Shown here: positions 15,137 to 22,050 of the stretch, piece by piece
Position numbering within the stretch: position 1 is the stretch's first letter
How the letters are laid out: every line of letters begins with the position of its first letter
Assembly: GCA_029864385.1 (NCBI GenBank)
Contig: JAOTTL010000003.1
Location: 1-47,975 of the forward strand
Direction of reading: 5' to 3'
Source of the DNA: SG8-41 sp029864385
GTDB taxonomy: Bacteria > Pseudomonadota > Gammaproteobacteria > Burkholderiales > SG8-41
DNA: 47,975 bases
Made by a program: the position numbers and the translations under genes
Notes under the pieces: generated by a model
What the model was told of the DNA's origin: nothing
What the model saw: only the letters and a program-made list of their open reading frames with translations
Databases searched by the model: none

Positions 15137-16192
15137 ATGGACACGCTAACCCACGCCCTCTCCGGCGCCCTGCTTGCCCGCGCGACGGCGCCGCAGCAGT
15201 CGGACAAGAATATCCTGCCGCTGCGTCGCAGGGTATTTCTGGGCTTCGTCGCGGCCGCTATGCCCGATCTCGACTTCGTGATGGGGCAGTTCGGTACCGT
15301 GACCTACCTCCTGCACCATCGCGGTGTGACGCACTCGCTCATCATGCTGCCGCTGTGGGCCTTCGCGCTGGCGTGGATATGCGCACTCATCTGGCGCCGC
15401 GACCGTTCCTGGCGTGCCTATTTCGGCGTGTTGGCGCTCGGCATCGGCATCCATATCGCAGGGGACTGGATCACCTCGTTCGGCACCATGGTTCTCGCGC
15501 CGCTCTCCGACATGCGTGTCGGCATCGGGACCACCTTCATCATCGATCTCTGGTTCACGTCGATCATCCTCGTGGGGCTTGCTGCCGCACTCGTCTGGAG
15601 AGCGTCACGAGTCCCGGCGCTGGCAGGCCTTGCAGTGCTGTGCGGCTACGTTGCGTACCAGGGCCTGCTGCAGCAGCGGGCGGTCGAATGGGGCGAGGCC
15701 TATGCGAAGGCAGCGGGCCTGGAGCGCGCAGAAGTCACCGCTCAGCCACGGCCGATCTCGCCGTATAACTGGATGGTGGTGGTGCGCGACGGTGAGGCGT
15801 TGCGTTACAGCCTGGTCAATCTGATTCGGGGTGAGCCACGCACCTTGGCGCCGGACGCCGGGTTGATTGCGCGTCTCGACGCCCCTTACCTGCCCTTAAC
15901 GCAGGCGCGGTGGGTGCACGCCGCGCACTTTGGCTCGAATGCGGAGCGCGCGATTGCCCGGGAGGCCTGGAGCCAGGGCCAGTTCAGTTTCTTCCGCTGG
16001 TTCGCCGCTTACCCGATTCTGTATCGCGTGGACACCGGTAATCCCTCCACCTGCGTCTGGTTCCAGGACCTGCGTTTCTTGACGCCAGGGCGCGGGCGGT
16101 GGCCGTTCCGCTTCGGCCTGTGCCGCGAGGAGGGGAGGCCATGGGAGCCATTCCAGCTGGTCGGCGAGAACACGCGCATTCCGGCCCGCTGA
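15137..16192 (+). CDS. YdjM/DUF457-family membrane-bound metal-dependent hydrolase-like protein
   Basis: A 351-residue inner-membrane protein. The N-terminus MDTLTHALSGALLA, the PDLDFVMG segment and HHRGVTHSL are the histidine/aspartate motifs of the YdjM (DUF457) family, annotated as membrane-bound metal-dependent hydrolases. About four hydrophobic segments follow between residues 70 and 185. The C-terminal 170 residues are soluble with several Trp/Phe-rich stretches. Substrate and physiological role are unknown for this subfamily. It is separated from the Fe-S operon by a repeat locus, so co-transcription is uncertain. Confidence 0.82.
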   Translation: MDTLTHALSGALLARATAPQQSDKNILPLRRRVFLGFVAAAMPDLDFVMGQFGTVTYLLHHRGVTHSLIMLPLWAFALAWICALIWRRDRSWRAYFGVLALGIGIHIAGDWITSFGTMVLAPLSDMRVGIGTTFIIDLWFTSIILVGLAAALVWRASRVPALAGLAVLCGYVAYQGLLQQRAVEWGEAYAKAAGLERAEVTAQPRPISPYNWMVVVRDGEALRYSLVNLIRGEPRTLAPDAGLIARLDAPYLPLTQARWVHAAHFGSNAERAIAREAWSQGQFSFFRWFAAYPILYRVDTGNPSTCVWFQDLRFLTPGRGRWPFRFGLCREEGRPWEPFQLVGENTRIPAR

Positions 16193-16206
16193 AAAATGGA
16201 CTCGCA

Positions 16207-16305
16207 AAAAAATGGGCTCGGAAGGACCGCGCCCGAGTATCCGCTCTTCTGACGTGAGAATGCCGGGCTGATGTCTTTCACGATTGGACACCGAGCCCAT
16301 TTTTT
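16207..16305. repeat. About 100-bp element with 15-bp perfect inverted ends
   Basis: AAAAAATGGGCTCGG at 16207-16221 and its exact reverse complement CCGAGCCCATTTTTT at 16291-16305 enclose 69 bases without a reading frame. The right end, GC-rich followed by six T, could work as a terminator only if the long stem forms. The size and ends also fit a miniature inverted-repeat element. No target-site duplication is evident. Confidence 0.6.
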
Positions 16306-16395
16306 CGATTAAGCTACCCCGGACGCAAAAAGCGAAGGCACTGAGGGTTTCCCTGTATTTGAACTAAGGTCAGGGCTTGGTGCCGCGTGGACGAT

Positions 16396-17217
16396 ATGAG
16401 AACGATGGCCTTCATTTTGCGAGGTGGGCTGCTGGCATGGATGCTGGCCCTGACCTCGTGTCAGACCGTGCAGACGACCCGGCCGGGAGCGGTGGGTGTG
16501 GATCGGCAGCAGACGATGCTCGTTTCGTCGGAGCAGGTCAATAAGAGTGCTGTCCAGGCATACCGCCAGGAGCTCAAAAAGGCGGCCGCGAAAGGCGCGC
16601 TGAACCGCGATCCGGCGCAGGTTGCGCGCGTGCGCGTGATTGCGTTGCGGCTGGCAGCCGCTTCCGGCGCGTTCCGGCCGGATGCGCCGCGCTGGGCTTG
16701 GGAATCGAACGTCATCACTTCCAAGGAGATCAACGCGTGGTGCATGCCGGGCGGCAAGATGGCGGTTTATTCCGGACTCATCGATCGCTTGCGGGTGACG
16801 GACGACGAGCTCGCGGCGGTGATGGGCCACGAGATCGCGCATGCGCTGCGCGAGCACGGTCGCGAGCGCGCTTCCCAGGCGATGGCGCAGGGGCTCGCGC
16901 TATCGGTTCTCGGCGCAGCGGTCGGTGCGAGCAATTCCACCGTTCAGCTGGCGCAGGTGGTCACCGACGTCACGATCAACCTGCCAAACTCGCGCGGGCA
17001 CGAGCAAGAGGCTGACCGCGTCGGTGTCGAGCTGGCTGCACGGGCGGGCTACGACCCGCGCGCGGCCGTAACGTTGTGGCAGAAAATGGCGCGGGCAAGC
17101 GGCGGCGGGCCGCCGCAATTCCTATCGACCCATCCTTCTCCCCAGAATCGCATCCGCGACCTGCAGGGCTACGCAGCCAAGGTCATACCGCTGTACGAAG
17201 CGTCGCGCCGGCGCTAG
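16396..17217 (+). CDS. M48-family metalloprotease lipoprotein
   Basis: A 273-residue predicted periplasmic zinc protease. The signal peptide ends in LTSC, a lipobox (cysteine about residue 22). The catalytic motif HEIAHALREHG (about residues 151-161) provides HExxH, and the third ligand lies in HEQEADRVGVELAARAGYD. Both match M48 proteases of the LoiP/BepA group, which degrade or help fold outer-membrane proteins. No TPR domain follows, so it is closer to LoiP (YggG) than BepA. ATG at 16396 is preferred; a GTG nine bases upstream is possible. Confidence 0.88.
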   Translation: MRTMAFILRGGLLAWMLALTSCQTVQTTRPGAVGVDRQQTMLVSSEQVNKSAVQAYRQELKKAAAKGALNRDPAQVARVRVIALRLAAASGAFRPDAPRWAWESNVITSKEINAWCMPGGKMAVYSGLIDRLRVTDDELAAVMGHEIAHALREHGRERASQAMAQGLALSVLGAAVGASNSTVQLAQVVTDVTINLPNSRGHEQEADRVGVELAARAGYDPRAAVTLWQKMARASGGGPPQFLSTHPSPQNRIRDLQGYAAKVIPLYEASRRR

Positions 17218-17234
17218 CTCTCTGCTAGCGCCGT

Positions 17235-17310
17235 TTACGGGACCTGGAAGATCGCCTCGACTTCGCAGGCTGCGCCACCAGGCAGCGCGTTGACGCCGAT
17301 CGCAGCAGAA
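17235..17310 (-). pseudogene. RidA/YjgF C-terminal remnant
   Basis: On the minus strand a frame reading AAIGVNALPGGAACEVEAIF ends at a stop at 17235-17237. This matches the conserved C-terminus of RidA (YjgF/YER057c) enamine deaminases, where a V-x-ALP-x-GA-x-VEIEA motif closes the fold. Upstream codons lose similarity within about ten residues, and no start or catalytic arginine is found. It is therefore a 24-codon relic in the gap between the M48 and lipoprotein genes. Confidence 0.6.
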
Positions 17311-17463
17311 GCACTACCTGCAAAAATGGGGGTTGTGCCAGGCACTTGGATTCCTCCATTCATGGGATGGCTGACGATACCGGCTATTCCTATAATATGG
17401 TCGCGGCAGGGTTCGTTGGGAACGCTGGGGGTCAGATGCGACTTTTCCTATGGGAGACAGGCC

Positions 17464-17856
17464 ATGAACACAAGCAAATGGGCGGCAATACTGGCGTCGG
17501 TTTTTGCGCTGTTAATCGTTGGCTGCCGGTCGGCTCCGGTGTACAACGTCAGCAACGCGCCCGTGACTTCGTCGAAAGCTAACCTGACGCTGGACGACGT
17601 TTCGAAAGCGATCATGCGCGCAGGCGGGGGTCTTGGCTGGCAGATGAAGGTAACGAAACCGGGCCATATACTGGCGTCGCTGCACCTGCGCACCCACGTT
17701 GCCGTGGTGGACGTGAACTACAGCCTGAGTTCGTACAGCATTACGTACAAAGAAAGCACTGATCTTCAGTACGACGGGACCAATATCCACAGCAACTACA
17801 ACGGATGGATTCAGAATCTGGACCGGGGCATACGCACCCAACTGAACCTTATGTAG
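17464..17856 (+). CDS. Small lipoprotein of unknown function
   Basis: A 130-residue protein with a lipoprotein signal (LLIVGC, cysteine about residue 21). The mature domain has the pattern LTLDDVSKAIMRAGGGLGWQ, then a beta-rich stretch VAVVDVNYSLSSYSITYK ending in WIQNLDRGI. This resembles small conserved proteobacterial lipoproteins, but I cannot name a family with certainty. ATG at 17464 follows GGGAGACAGG. The 150 bases upstream hold GGTCAGATGCGACTTTTC, a string reminiscent of sequence near REP-associated transposases, but no such gene is present. Confidence 0.78.
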   Translation: MNTSKWAAILASVFALLIVGCRSAPVYNVSNAPVTSSKANLTLDDVSKAIMRAGGGLGWQMKVTKPGHILASLHLRTHVAVVDVNYSLSSYSITYKESTDLQYDGTNIHSNYNGWIQNLDRGIRTQLNLM

Positions 17857-17954
17857 CGCTTGCCCACCCGTCGCGGCCACCGGACTTCGGTTCCGCCGTC
17901 GTGACGGGCCTCGATTTCGGGGGCTGCCCGACAATCGAGGCCGGAACCATAATC

Positions 17955-17982
17955 TTCACAGCGGGCGCCGGCACGGTATCAT
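17955..17982 (+). promoter_or_regulatory. Candidate sigma-70 promoter of the aryl-polyene-type cluster
   Basis: TTCACA (17955-17960) and TATCAT (17977-17982) are separated by 16 bases and differ from consensus at one position each. They lie about 40 bases before the ACP start, the first gene of the overlapping cluster. Confidence 0.5.
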
Positions 17983-18018
17983 AGTCATCTCCTAGCGAAG
18001 CGGACAGGGGAAAACAGG

Positions 18019-18285
18019 GTGTTGGAGCAGACGGAATTCGTAGGGGAGGTGGCGCAGTTGATCGTCGAGGCGGTCAATCTCGACCAGGCAGCCGACGCGC
18101 TCGACCCCGACGTGCAGCTGTTCGGCGAGGGCCTTGGGCTCGATTCGATCGATTTGCTCGAAGTAGCGCTTGCCATCTCGCGGCGGTACGGATTTCAGCT
18201 GCGCTCGGATGATCCGGACAATCGGCGCATATTCTCGTCGCTGCGCGCGCTGAGCGCGCATATCGCTCAGCATCGCACGCGGTAA
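18019..18285 (+). CDS. Acyl carrier protein (aryl-polyene type)
   Basis: An 88-residue acyl carrier protein. The phosphopantetheine attachment serine is in GLDSIDLLEVAL (about residue 43), preceded by the usual DVQLFGEGLG loop. It carries the growing chain for the ketosynthase downstream. Start is GTG at 18019 behind ACAGGG (a TTG one codon on is possible). It is the first gene of a run with spacings of 8 bases or less, or overlaps, up to the MMPL gene. It corresponds best to ApeE/ApeF of aryl-polyene clusters. Only one ACP is present here, whereas E. coli-type clusters have two. Confidence 0.9.
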   Translation: MLEQTEFVGEVAQLIVEAVNLDQAADALDPDVQLFGEGLGLDSIDLLEVALAISRRYGFQLRSDDPDNRRIFSSLRALSAHIAQHRTR

Positions 18286-18293
18286 CGCCTTTC

Positions 18294-18920
18294 ATGTCCC
18301 GGCGCACGGCTATCCTCGCAATCGCCGCGTGCTGTTCTTACCCGTTGTTGAATCATCTGGGAGCGGTGACGCAGGAGCCGCTCTGGCCCGCGAGCGGAAT
18401 CGCTCTCGTCACCTGGGCCCTCTTATCCGGACGGTTTCAGGGGGCGGGGGCGGTATTCCTCGGGCTGCTGACCCTTGGCCTGGGTATCGGACTTTCCTCG
18501 TTGTTCCCCGGCGTCCTGCTTTATGCGCCGCCGCTCGCACTCAATCTTGCGCTGTGCGCCGCCTTTGCCGGCACCTTGCGACCTGGCCGGGAGCCGTTGG
18601 TCGGCCGGTTTGCGCGCATCGAACGCGGCAGCGATTTGCCGCCGGATCTCGTACGTTACACGCGGGTGCTGACCGGATTGTGGGCCGCATTCTTTGCGCT
18701 GATGGCGGTTGTTTCCCTCAGCCTCGCGTTATGGGGTTCCACGGCCGCCTGGTCGCTATTCACCAATCTGCTGAACTACGCGCTGGTTGTGGTTTTCTTC
18801 GCGCTCGAATATCTCTATCGGCGCCTTCGCTACCGGCATTATCGTCACGCGAGCCCTGGCGAGTTGGTGCGGCGCTTGCACACCTACCGTATCTTCCCGC
18901 GGCACGCGGACGGGAGCTAG
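18294..18920 (+). CDS. ApeG-like membrane protein (COG4648)
   Basis: A 208-residue integral membrane protein with roughly five or six hydrophobic segments. It ends in a basic amphipathic tail (YLYRRLRYRHYRHASPGELV). The sequence between segments, PLVGRFARIERG-x3-PPDLVRYTR, is the recognisable core of the COG4648 proteins that sit between ACP and AMP-ligase genes in aryl-polyene clusters. The biochemical role is not established; it may anchor the biosynthetic complex at the inner membrane. ATG at 18294. Confidence 0.82.
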   Translation: MSRRTAILAIAACCSYPLLNHLGAVTQEPLWPASGIALVTWALLSGRFQGAGAVFLGLLTLGLGIGLSSLFPGVLLYAPPLALNLALCAAFAGTLRPGREPLVGRFARIERGSDLPPDLVRYTRVLTGLWAAFFALMAVVSLSLALWGSTAAWSLFTNLLNYALVVVFFALEYLYRRLRYRHYRHASPGELVRRLHTYRIFPRHADGS

Positions 18921-18923
18921 AGA

Positions 18924-20270
18924 GTGAGCACTGAGTTTCCTCTCCTCAGCGGGTTCGAGCCGAGCGCAACCGTGAGCTGGTCGGGCGGGGAGCCGATCAG
19001 CGCGGCGCGCTTTTGCGCCGCGGCCACGCAGCTTGCGGCGGTCTTGCCGCGCCGGCGCTACGTCCTGAACGTGTGCGAAGATCGCCTGAACTTCATGCTG
19101 GGCTTCGCGGCCGCGCTCATCGCGCAACAGGTAAGCCTGTTGCCGTACTCGAAGGCGCCCGGCGTCGTGCGCGACCTCTGCGTCAGCCATCCCGACAGCT
19201 ATTTCCTCGCGGACAGCGGGGATCTGCCCGCAGGGCTGCCGGCGTTCATAGTGCCGCCGTGGTGCGCGCTCGAAGGCGCTGCAGCGGTGCCGCAGCTTCC
19301 TTCCGATCTGGACGCGTTGGTCGCGTTTACTTCGGGCAGCACCGGGCGGCCTCAGGCGCATTCGAAGACCTGGGGCTCGCTGGTCTCCGACGCCCGATCT
19401 CTATACTCCGATCTGGGTATGGCAGGGAACGACGCCTGCTGCGTTCTCGGTACCGTGCCGCCCCAGCATGTTTATGGCCTCGAGACGACCGTGATGCTGC
19501 CGCTGCAGAACGGCGCCTCGGTGCATTCGGGGATTCCCTTGTTGCCGGCCGACGTGACCACAGCTTTGGCTGGAATGCCCGCGAATCGCTGGCTTGCGAC
19601 AACGCCGTTGCACCTGCGGGCATGTGTCGCCGACCGCGCGTCACTGCCGGGGCTCGCAGGAATTGTTTGCGCGACTATGCCGCTATCAGTGGAACTCGTG
19701 CGGGAAGCCGAGCAGATGTGGGCGGCGCCAGTCCAGGAGATCTACGGCTGTACGGAAGCCGGGGCCGTTGCCGTGCGCCGTCTGGCTCGCACCGAGCGCT
19801 GGCACGTTCGTTTCGGCATGCGGTTGCAACAGAAAGGCCCGGATACCTGGGTGGAGGGAGGACATCTCCCGCACCCGATGAGGCTGCCGGATCACATCGA
19901 GCTTAACAGCGACACCGAATTCACTTTCCTCGGGCGGCCCGGTGATATGGCGAAGATTGCGGGCAAACGCGTCTCGCTCGAAGCGCTCAATCACGAGTTG
20001 CAACGTGTGCCCGGCGTGCGCGACGGCGTATTCTTCGTTCCTGACGATTGTCCGCCGGGGGAGGCGCGGCTTGCCGCGTTGGTTGTCGCCCCCGAGCTCG
20101 ACGCCGGGGCGATCCTGCGCGCCCTGCGTGAGCGCATCGATTCGGTGTTCCTGCCGCGCCCCCTGCTGATCGTCGACGCGCTCCCGCGCGGGGCGACGGG
20201 CAAAATTCCGCGTGAGGGTTTGCTCGCGCTCGCGGAGGCGGCTCAGGCGCGAAGCCGGCGGAGCGCGTGA
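18924..20270 (+). CDS. AMP-dependent acyl/aryl-ACP ligase (ApeH-like)
   Basis: A 448-residue adenylate-forming enzyme. The ATP-binding P-loop FTSGSTGRPQAHSK lies at about residues 135-148, IYGCTEAGAVAVRR is the A5 motif, and GATGKIPREGLL near the end has the catalytic lysine. In aryl-polyene pathways ApeH activates the aromatic starter (4-hydroxybenzoate) onto the ACP. The substrate here could differ, since no ammonia lyase or other source of the aromatic acid is in the window. Start is GTG at 18924, four bases after the ApeG-like stop; its stop overlaps the next start (TGATG). Confidence 0.88.
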   Translation: MSTEFPLLSGFEPSATVSWSGGEPISAARFCAAATQLAAVLPRRRYVLNVCEDRLNFMLGFAAALIAQQVSLLPYSKAPGVVRDLCVSHPDSYFLADSGDLPAGLPAFIVPPWCALEGAAAVPQLPSDLDALVAFTSGSTGRPQAHSKTWGSLVSDARSLYSDLGMAGNDACCVLGTVPPQHVYGLETTVMLPLQNGASVHSGIPLLPADVTTALAGMPANRWLATTPLHLRACVADRASLPGLAGIVCATMPLSVELVREAEQMWAAPVQEIYGCTEAGAVAVRRLARTERWHVRFGMRLQQKGPDTWVEGGHLPHPMRLPDHIELNSDTEFTFLGRPGDMAKIAGKRVSLEALNHELQRVPGVRDGVFFVPDDCPPGEARLAALVVAPELDAGAILRALRERIDSVFLPRPLLIVDALPRGATGKIPREGLLALAEAAQARSRRSA

Positions 20271-20569
20271 TGCGCGTCCGGGATTTCGTCGACCCGGCGC
20301 ATCCGGCTCTCGCGGGGCATTTCCCCGGCAATCCGATCGTCCCCGGCGTGCTGCTGCTGGGTCGAGTCCTGCGGGCGGTCGGCGCCACGCTGGGTGCCGC
20401 GGTGAACGCGATACCGACGGCGCGGTTTCACGCCGTGCTCCGACCCGGCGAGGCCTTTGACATCGAGCTGGAACGCGGCGCAGGGGCCACGGTCAAGTTT
20501 CGCGTGTTGCGCGCGGAGACCTTGATCGCAGCGGGTGCCCTGGGCCTCAGCGCCGCTGCGGCCGCATAG
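20270..20569 (+). CDS. Hotdog-fold 3-hydroxyacyl-ACP dehydratase (ApeI-like)
   Basis: A 99-residue single hotdog domain. The segment HPALAGHFPGNPIVPGVLLL is the FabA/FabZ-type signature with the catalytic histidine in GHFPGNP. It would dehydrate the 3-hydroxyacyl-ACP to an enoyl chain. In E. coli-type clusters ApeI forms a heterodimer with ApeP, and an ApeP-like gene is present at 26384. At 99 residues it is compact but complete for one hotdog. ATG overlaps the ligase stop by one base. Confidence 0.85.
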   Translation: MRVRDFVDPAHPALAGHFPGNPIVPGVLLLGRVLRAVGATLGAAVNAIPTARFHAVLRPGEAFDIELERGAGATVKFRVLRAETLIAAGALGLSAAAAA

Positions 20570-20576
20570 GCGCGAC

Positions 20577-21482
20577 ATGAGCGCGGCGTGGCTTGCCGAG
20601 CCCGAGCGTGGCAGCCCAGCGGCCATCGGGCTCATCACGTGGCTGACACGGGCGCTCGGGCGCGCGGCAACGCGCTGGCTGCTTTATCCGATCTGTCTTT
20701 ACTTCTTCGCGTTCTCGCCCCGCTCGCGCCGGGCCTCGCGGGCCTATCTCGCGCGGGCGCTGGGCCGTGAGCCGCACAGCAGCGATGTGCTGCGCCATTA
20801 CCATGCCTTTGCCGCGACCGTGCATGATCGCGTGTTCCTCGTGCGCGGCCAGTACGAGCCTTTCGACATCGTCGTGAATGGCGCCGGCGACGTCGACCGG
20901 CTGCTCGCTATGGGCCGCGGCTGCATTCTGCTCGGCTCCCATCTGGGCAGCTTCGAGGTGTTGCGCGCGCTGAGCCGGTTCTACACACACTACGCGGTCA
21001 ACGTTGTCATGCATGAGGCCAATGCCGGGAAAACGGGCCGGGCGCTGGCGAACCTGGCTCCGGATCTGCGCGAGCGAGTGATCGACCCCGGCCGACCCGA
21101 CGCGATTCTTCGGGTGAGGGAGTGTCTCGAGCACGGGGAAATCGTCGGAATCCTCGGCGACCGTCCCTATCGCGGCAGCAGAACACGCCCATGCAGTTTC
21201 CTGGGTGCGACAGCCCGCTTTCCGCTCGGGCCGCTGCTGCTGGCCGGGGCGCTGGGGGCGCCCGTGGTGATGTTCTTCGGTCTATACCGTGGCGGCGCAC
21301 GCTACGAGCTGCACCTGGAGACGCTCACGGAAGGAGCGCTGGTGTCGCGCGAGGCGCGTTCAGCGACGGCCGAGAGGCTGCTCGAGCGCTACGTCGCGCG
21401 GCTGGAGCATCATACCCGGCAGGCTCCCTACAACTGGTTCAACTTCTACGATTTTTGGGATGAGGATGAAGGCGCGCGCTGA
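20577..21482 (+). CDS. Lipid A biosynthesis-type (LpxL/HtrB) acyltransferase
   Basis: A 301-residue acyltransferase of the LpxL family. The H-x4-E motif is in GSHLGSFEVL, and GILGDRPYRGSRTRPCSFLG is the conserved block near the acceptor site. There is one N-terminal membrane-associating segment. In aryl-polyene clusters such enzymes attach a lipid to the polyene, which becomes an outer-membrane pigment lipid. ATG at 20577 follows the dehydratase stop by seven bases. The last 23 bases overlap the next gene. Confidence 0.88.
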   Translation: MSAAWLAEPERGSPAAIGLITWLTRALGRAATRWLLYPICLYFFAFSPRSRRASRAYLARALGREPHSSDVLRHYHAFAATVHDRVFLVRGQYEPFDIVVNGAGDVDRLLAMGRGCILLGSHLGSFEVLRALSRFYTHYAVNVVMHEANAGKTGRALANLAPDLRERVIDPGRPDAILRVRECLEHGEIVGILGDRPYRGSRTRPCSFLGATARFPLGPLLLAGALGAPVVMFFGLYRGGARYELHLETLTEGALVSREARSATAERLLERYVARLEHHTRQAPYNWFNFYDFWDEDEGAR

Positions 21483-22050
21483 GCTGGCTCTCGTCGCGTG
21501 CGTGAGCGGCCTGCTGGGGAGTGCCGCGGCTGCAGCGGATCTCGACGAGCAGGTGCTCATGCGATTGCTCGCTAGCGTGGAACGCGCGAGCGCGCGATTT
21601 GTCGAGACGCGGCATAGCGCCTTGCTGACAGCGCCCCTCGTGTCGCGCGGTACCCTGCTCTACGAGCGGCCCGACCGGCTGGAGAAACATGTTTCCTTTC
21701 CTTATGACGAGCGCATCGTGCTGGAACGCGGGCAGATGACCATCGACAACCGGACACGCGGCCGGAAGACGACGATAACGATCACGAGAGCGCCGGGTAT
21801 TGCGGGCCTGGTGGAGAGCATCCGCGCGACGCGCGCGGGCGATCTCGGAGCGCTCGAGCGCTTCTACAAGGTCGAGGTCGGCGGAAACCGCGGCGAGTGG
21901 TGGCTACGCCTGAGGCCCCACGATCAGGAACTGGCGGAATACGTAAACGCCGTGACGGTGAAGGGCGCGGGTCCGCGTATCGAGCGGATCGAGGTGGACG
22001 AGAGGAGCGGGGATCGCACCGTCATGGAAATCAACGAAGAATTCAGATGA
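21460..22050 (+). CDS. LolA-like outer-membrane lipoprotein carrier (ApeL-like)
   Basis: A 196-residue periplasmic protein with a signal peptide (LALVACVSGLLGSAAAAADL). The mature domain fits the LolA fold: SARFVETRHSALL near the start and GTLLYERPDRLEKHVSFPYDE, the strand corresponding to the RPGRFRW motif of LolA. These proteins are thought to ferry the lipidic polyene across the periplasm. It overlaps both neighbours (23 and 4 bases). ATG at 21460 or 21466 are equally plausible starts. Confidence 0.85.
   Translation: MRMKARAELALVACVSGLLGSAAAAADLDEQVLMRLLASVERASARFVETRHSALLTAPLVSRGTLLYERPDRLEKHVSFPYDERIVLERGQMTIDNRTRGRKTTITITRAPGIAGLVESIRATRAGDLGALERFYKVEVGGNRGEWWLRLRPHDQELAEYVNAVTVKGAGPRIERIEVDERSGDRTVMEINEEFR

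Noticed and set aside
17340..17460. REP-associated transposase remnant
   Set aside because: Only a short string (GGTCAGATGCGACTTTTC) recalls such loci; no coding remnant or paired repeat could be shown.
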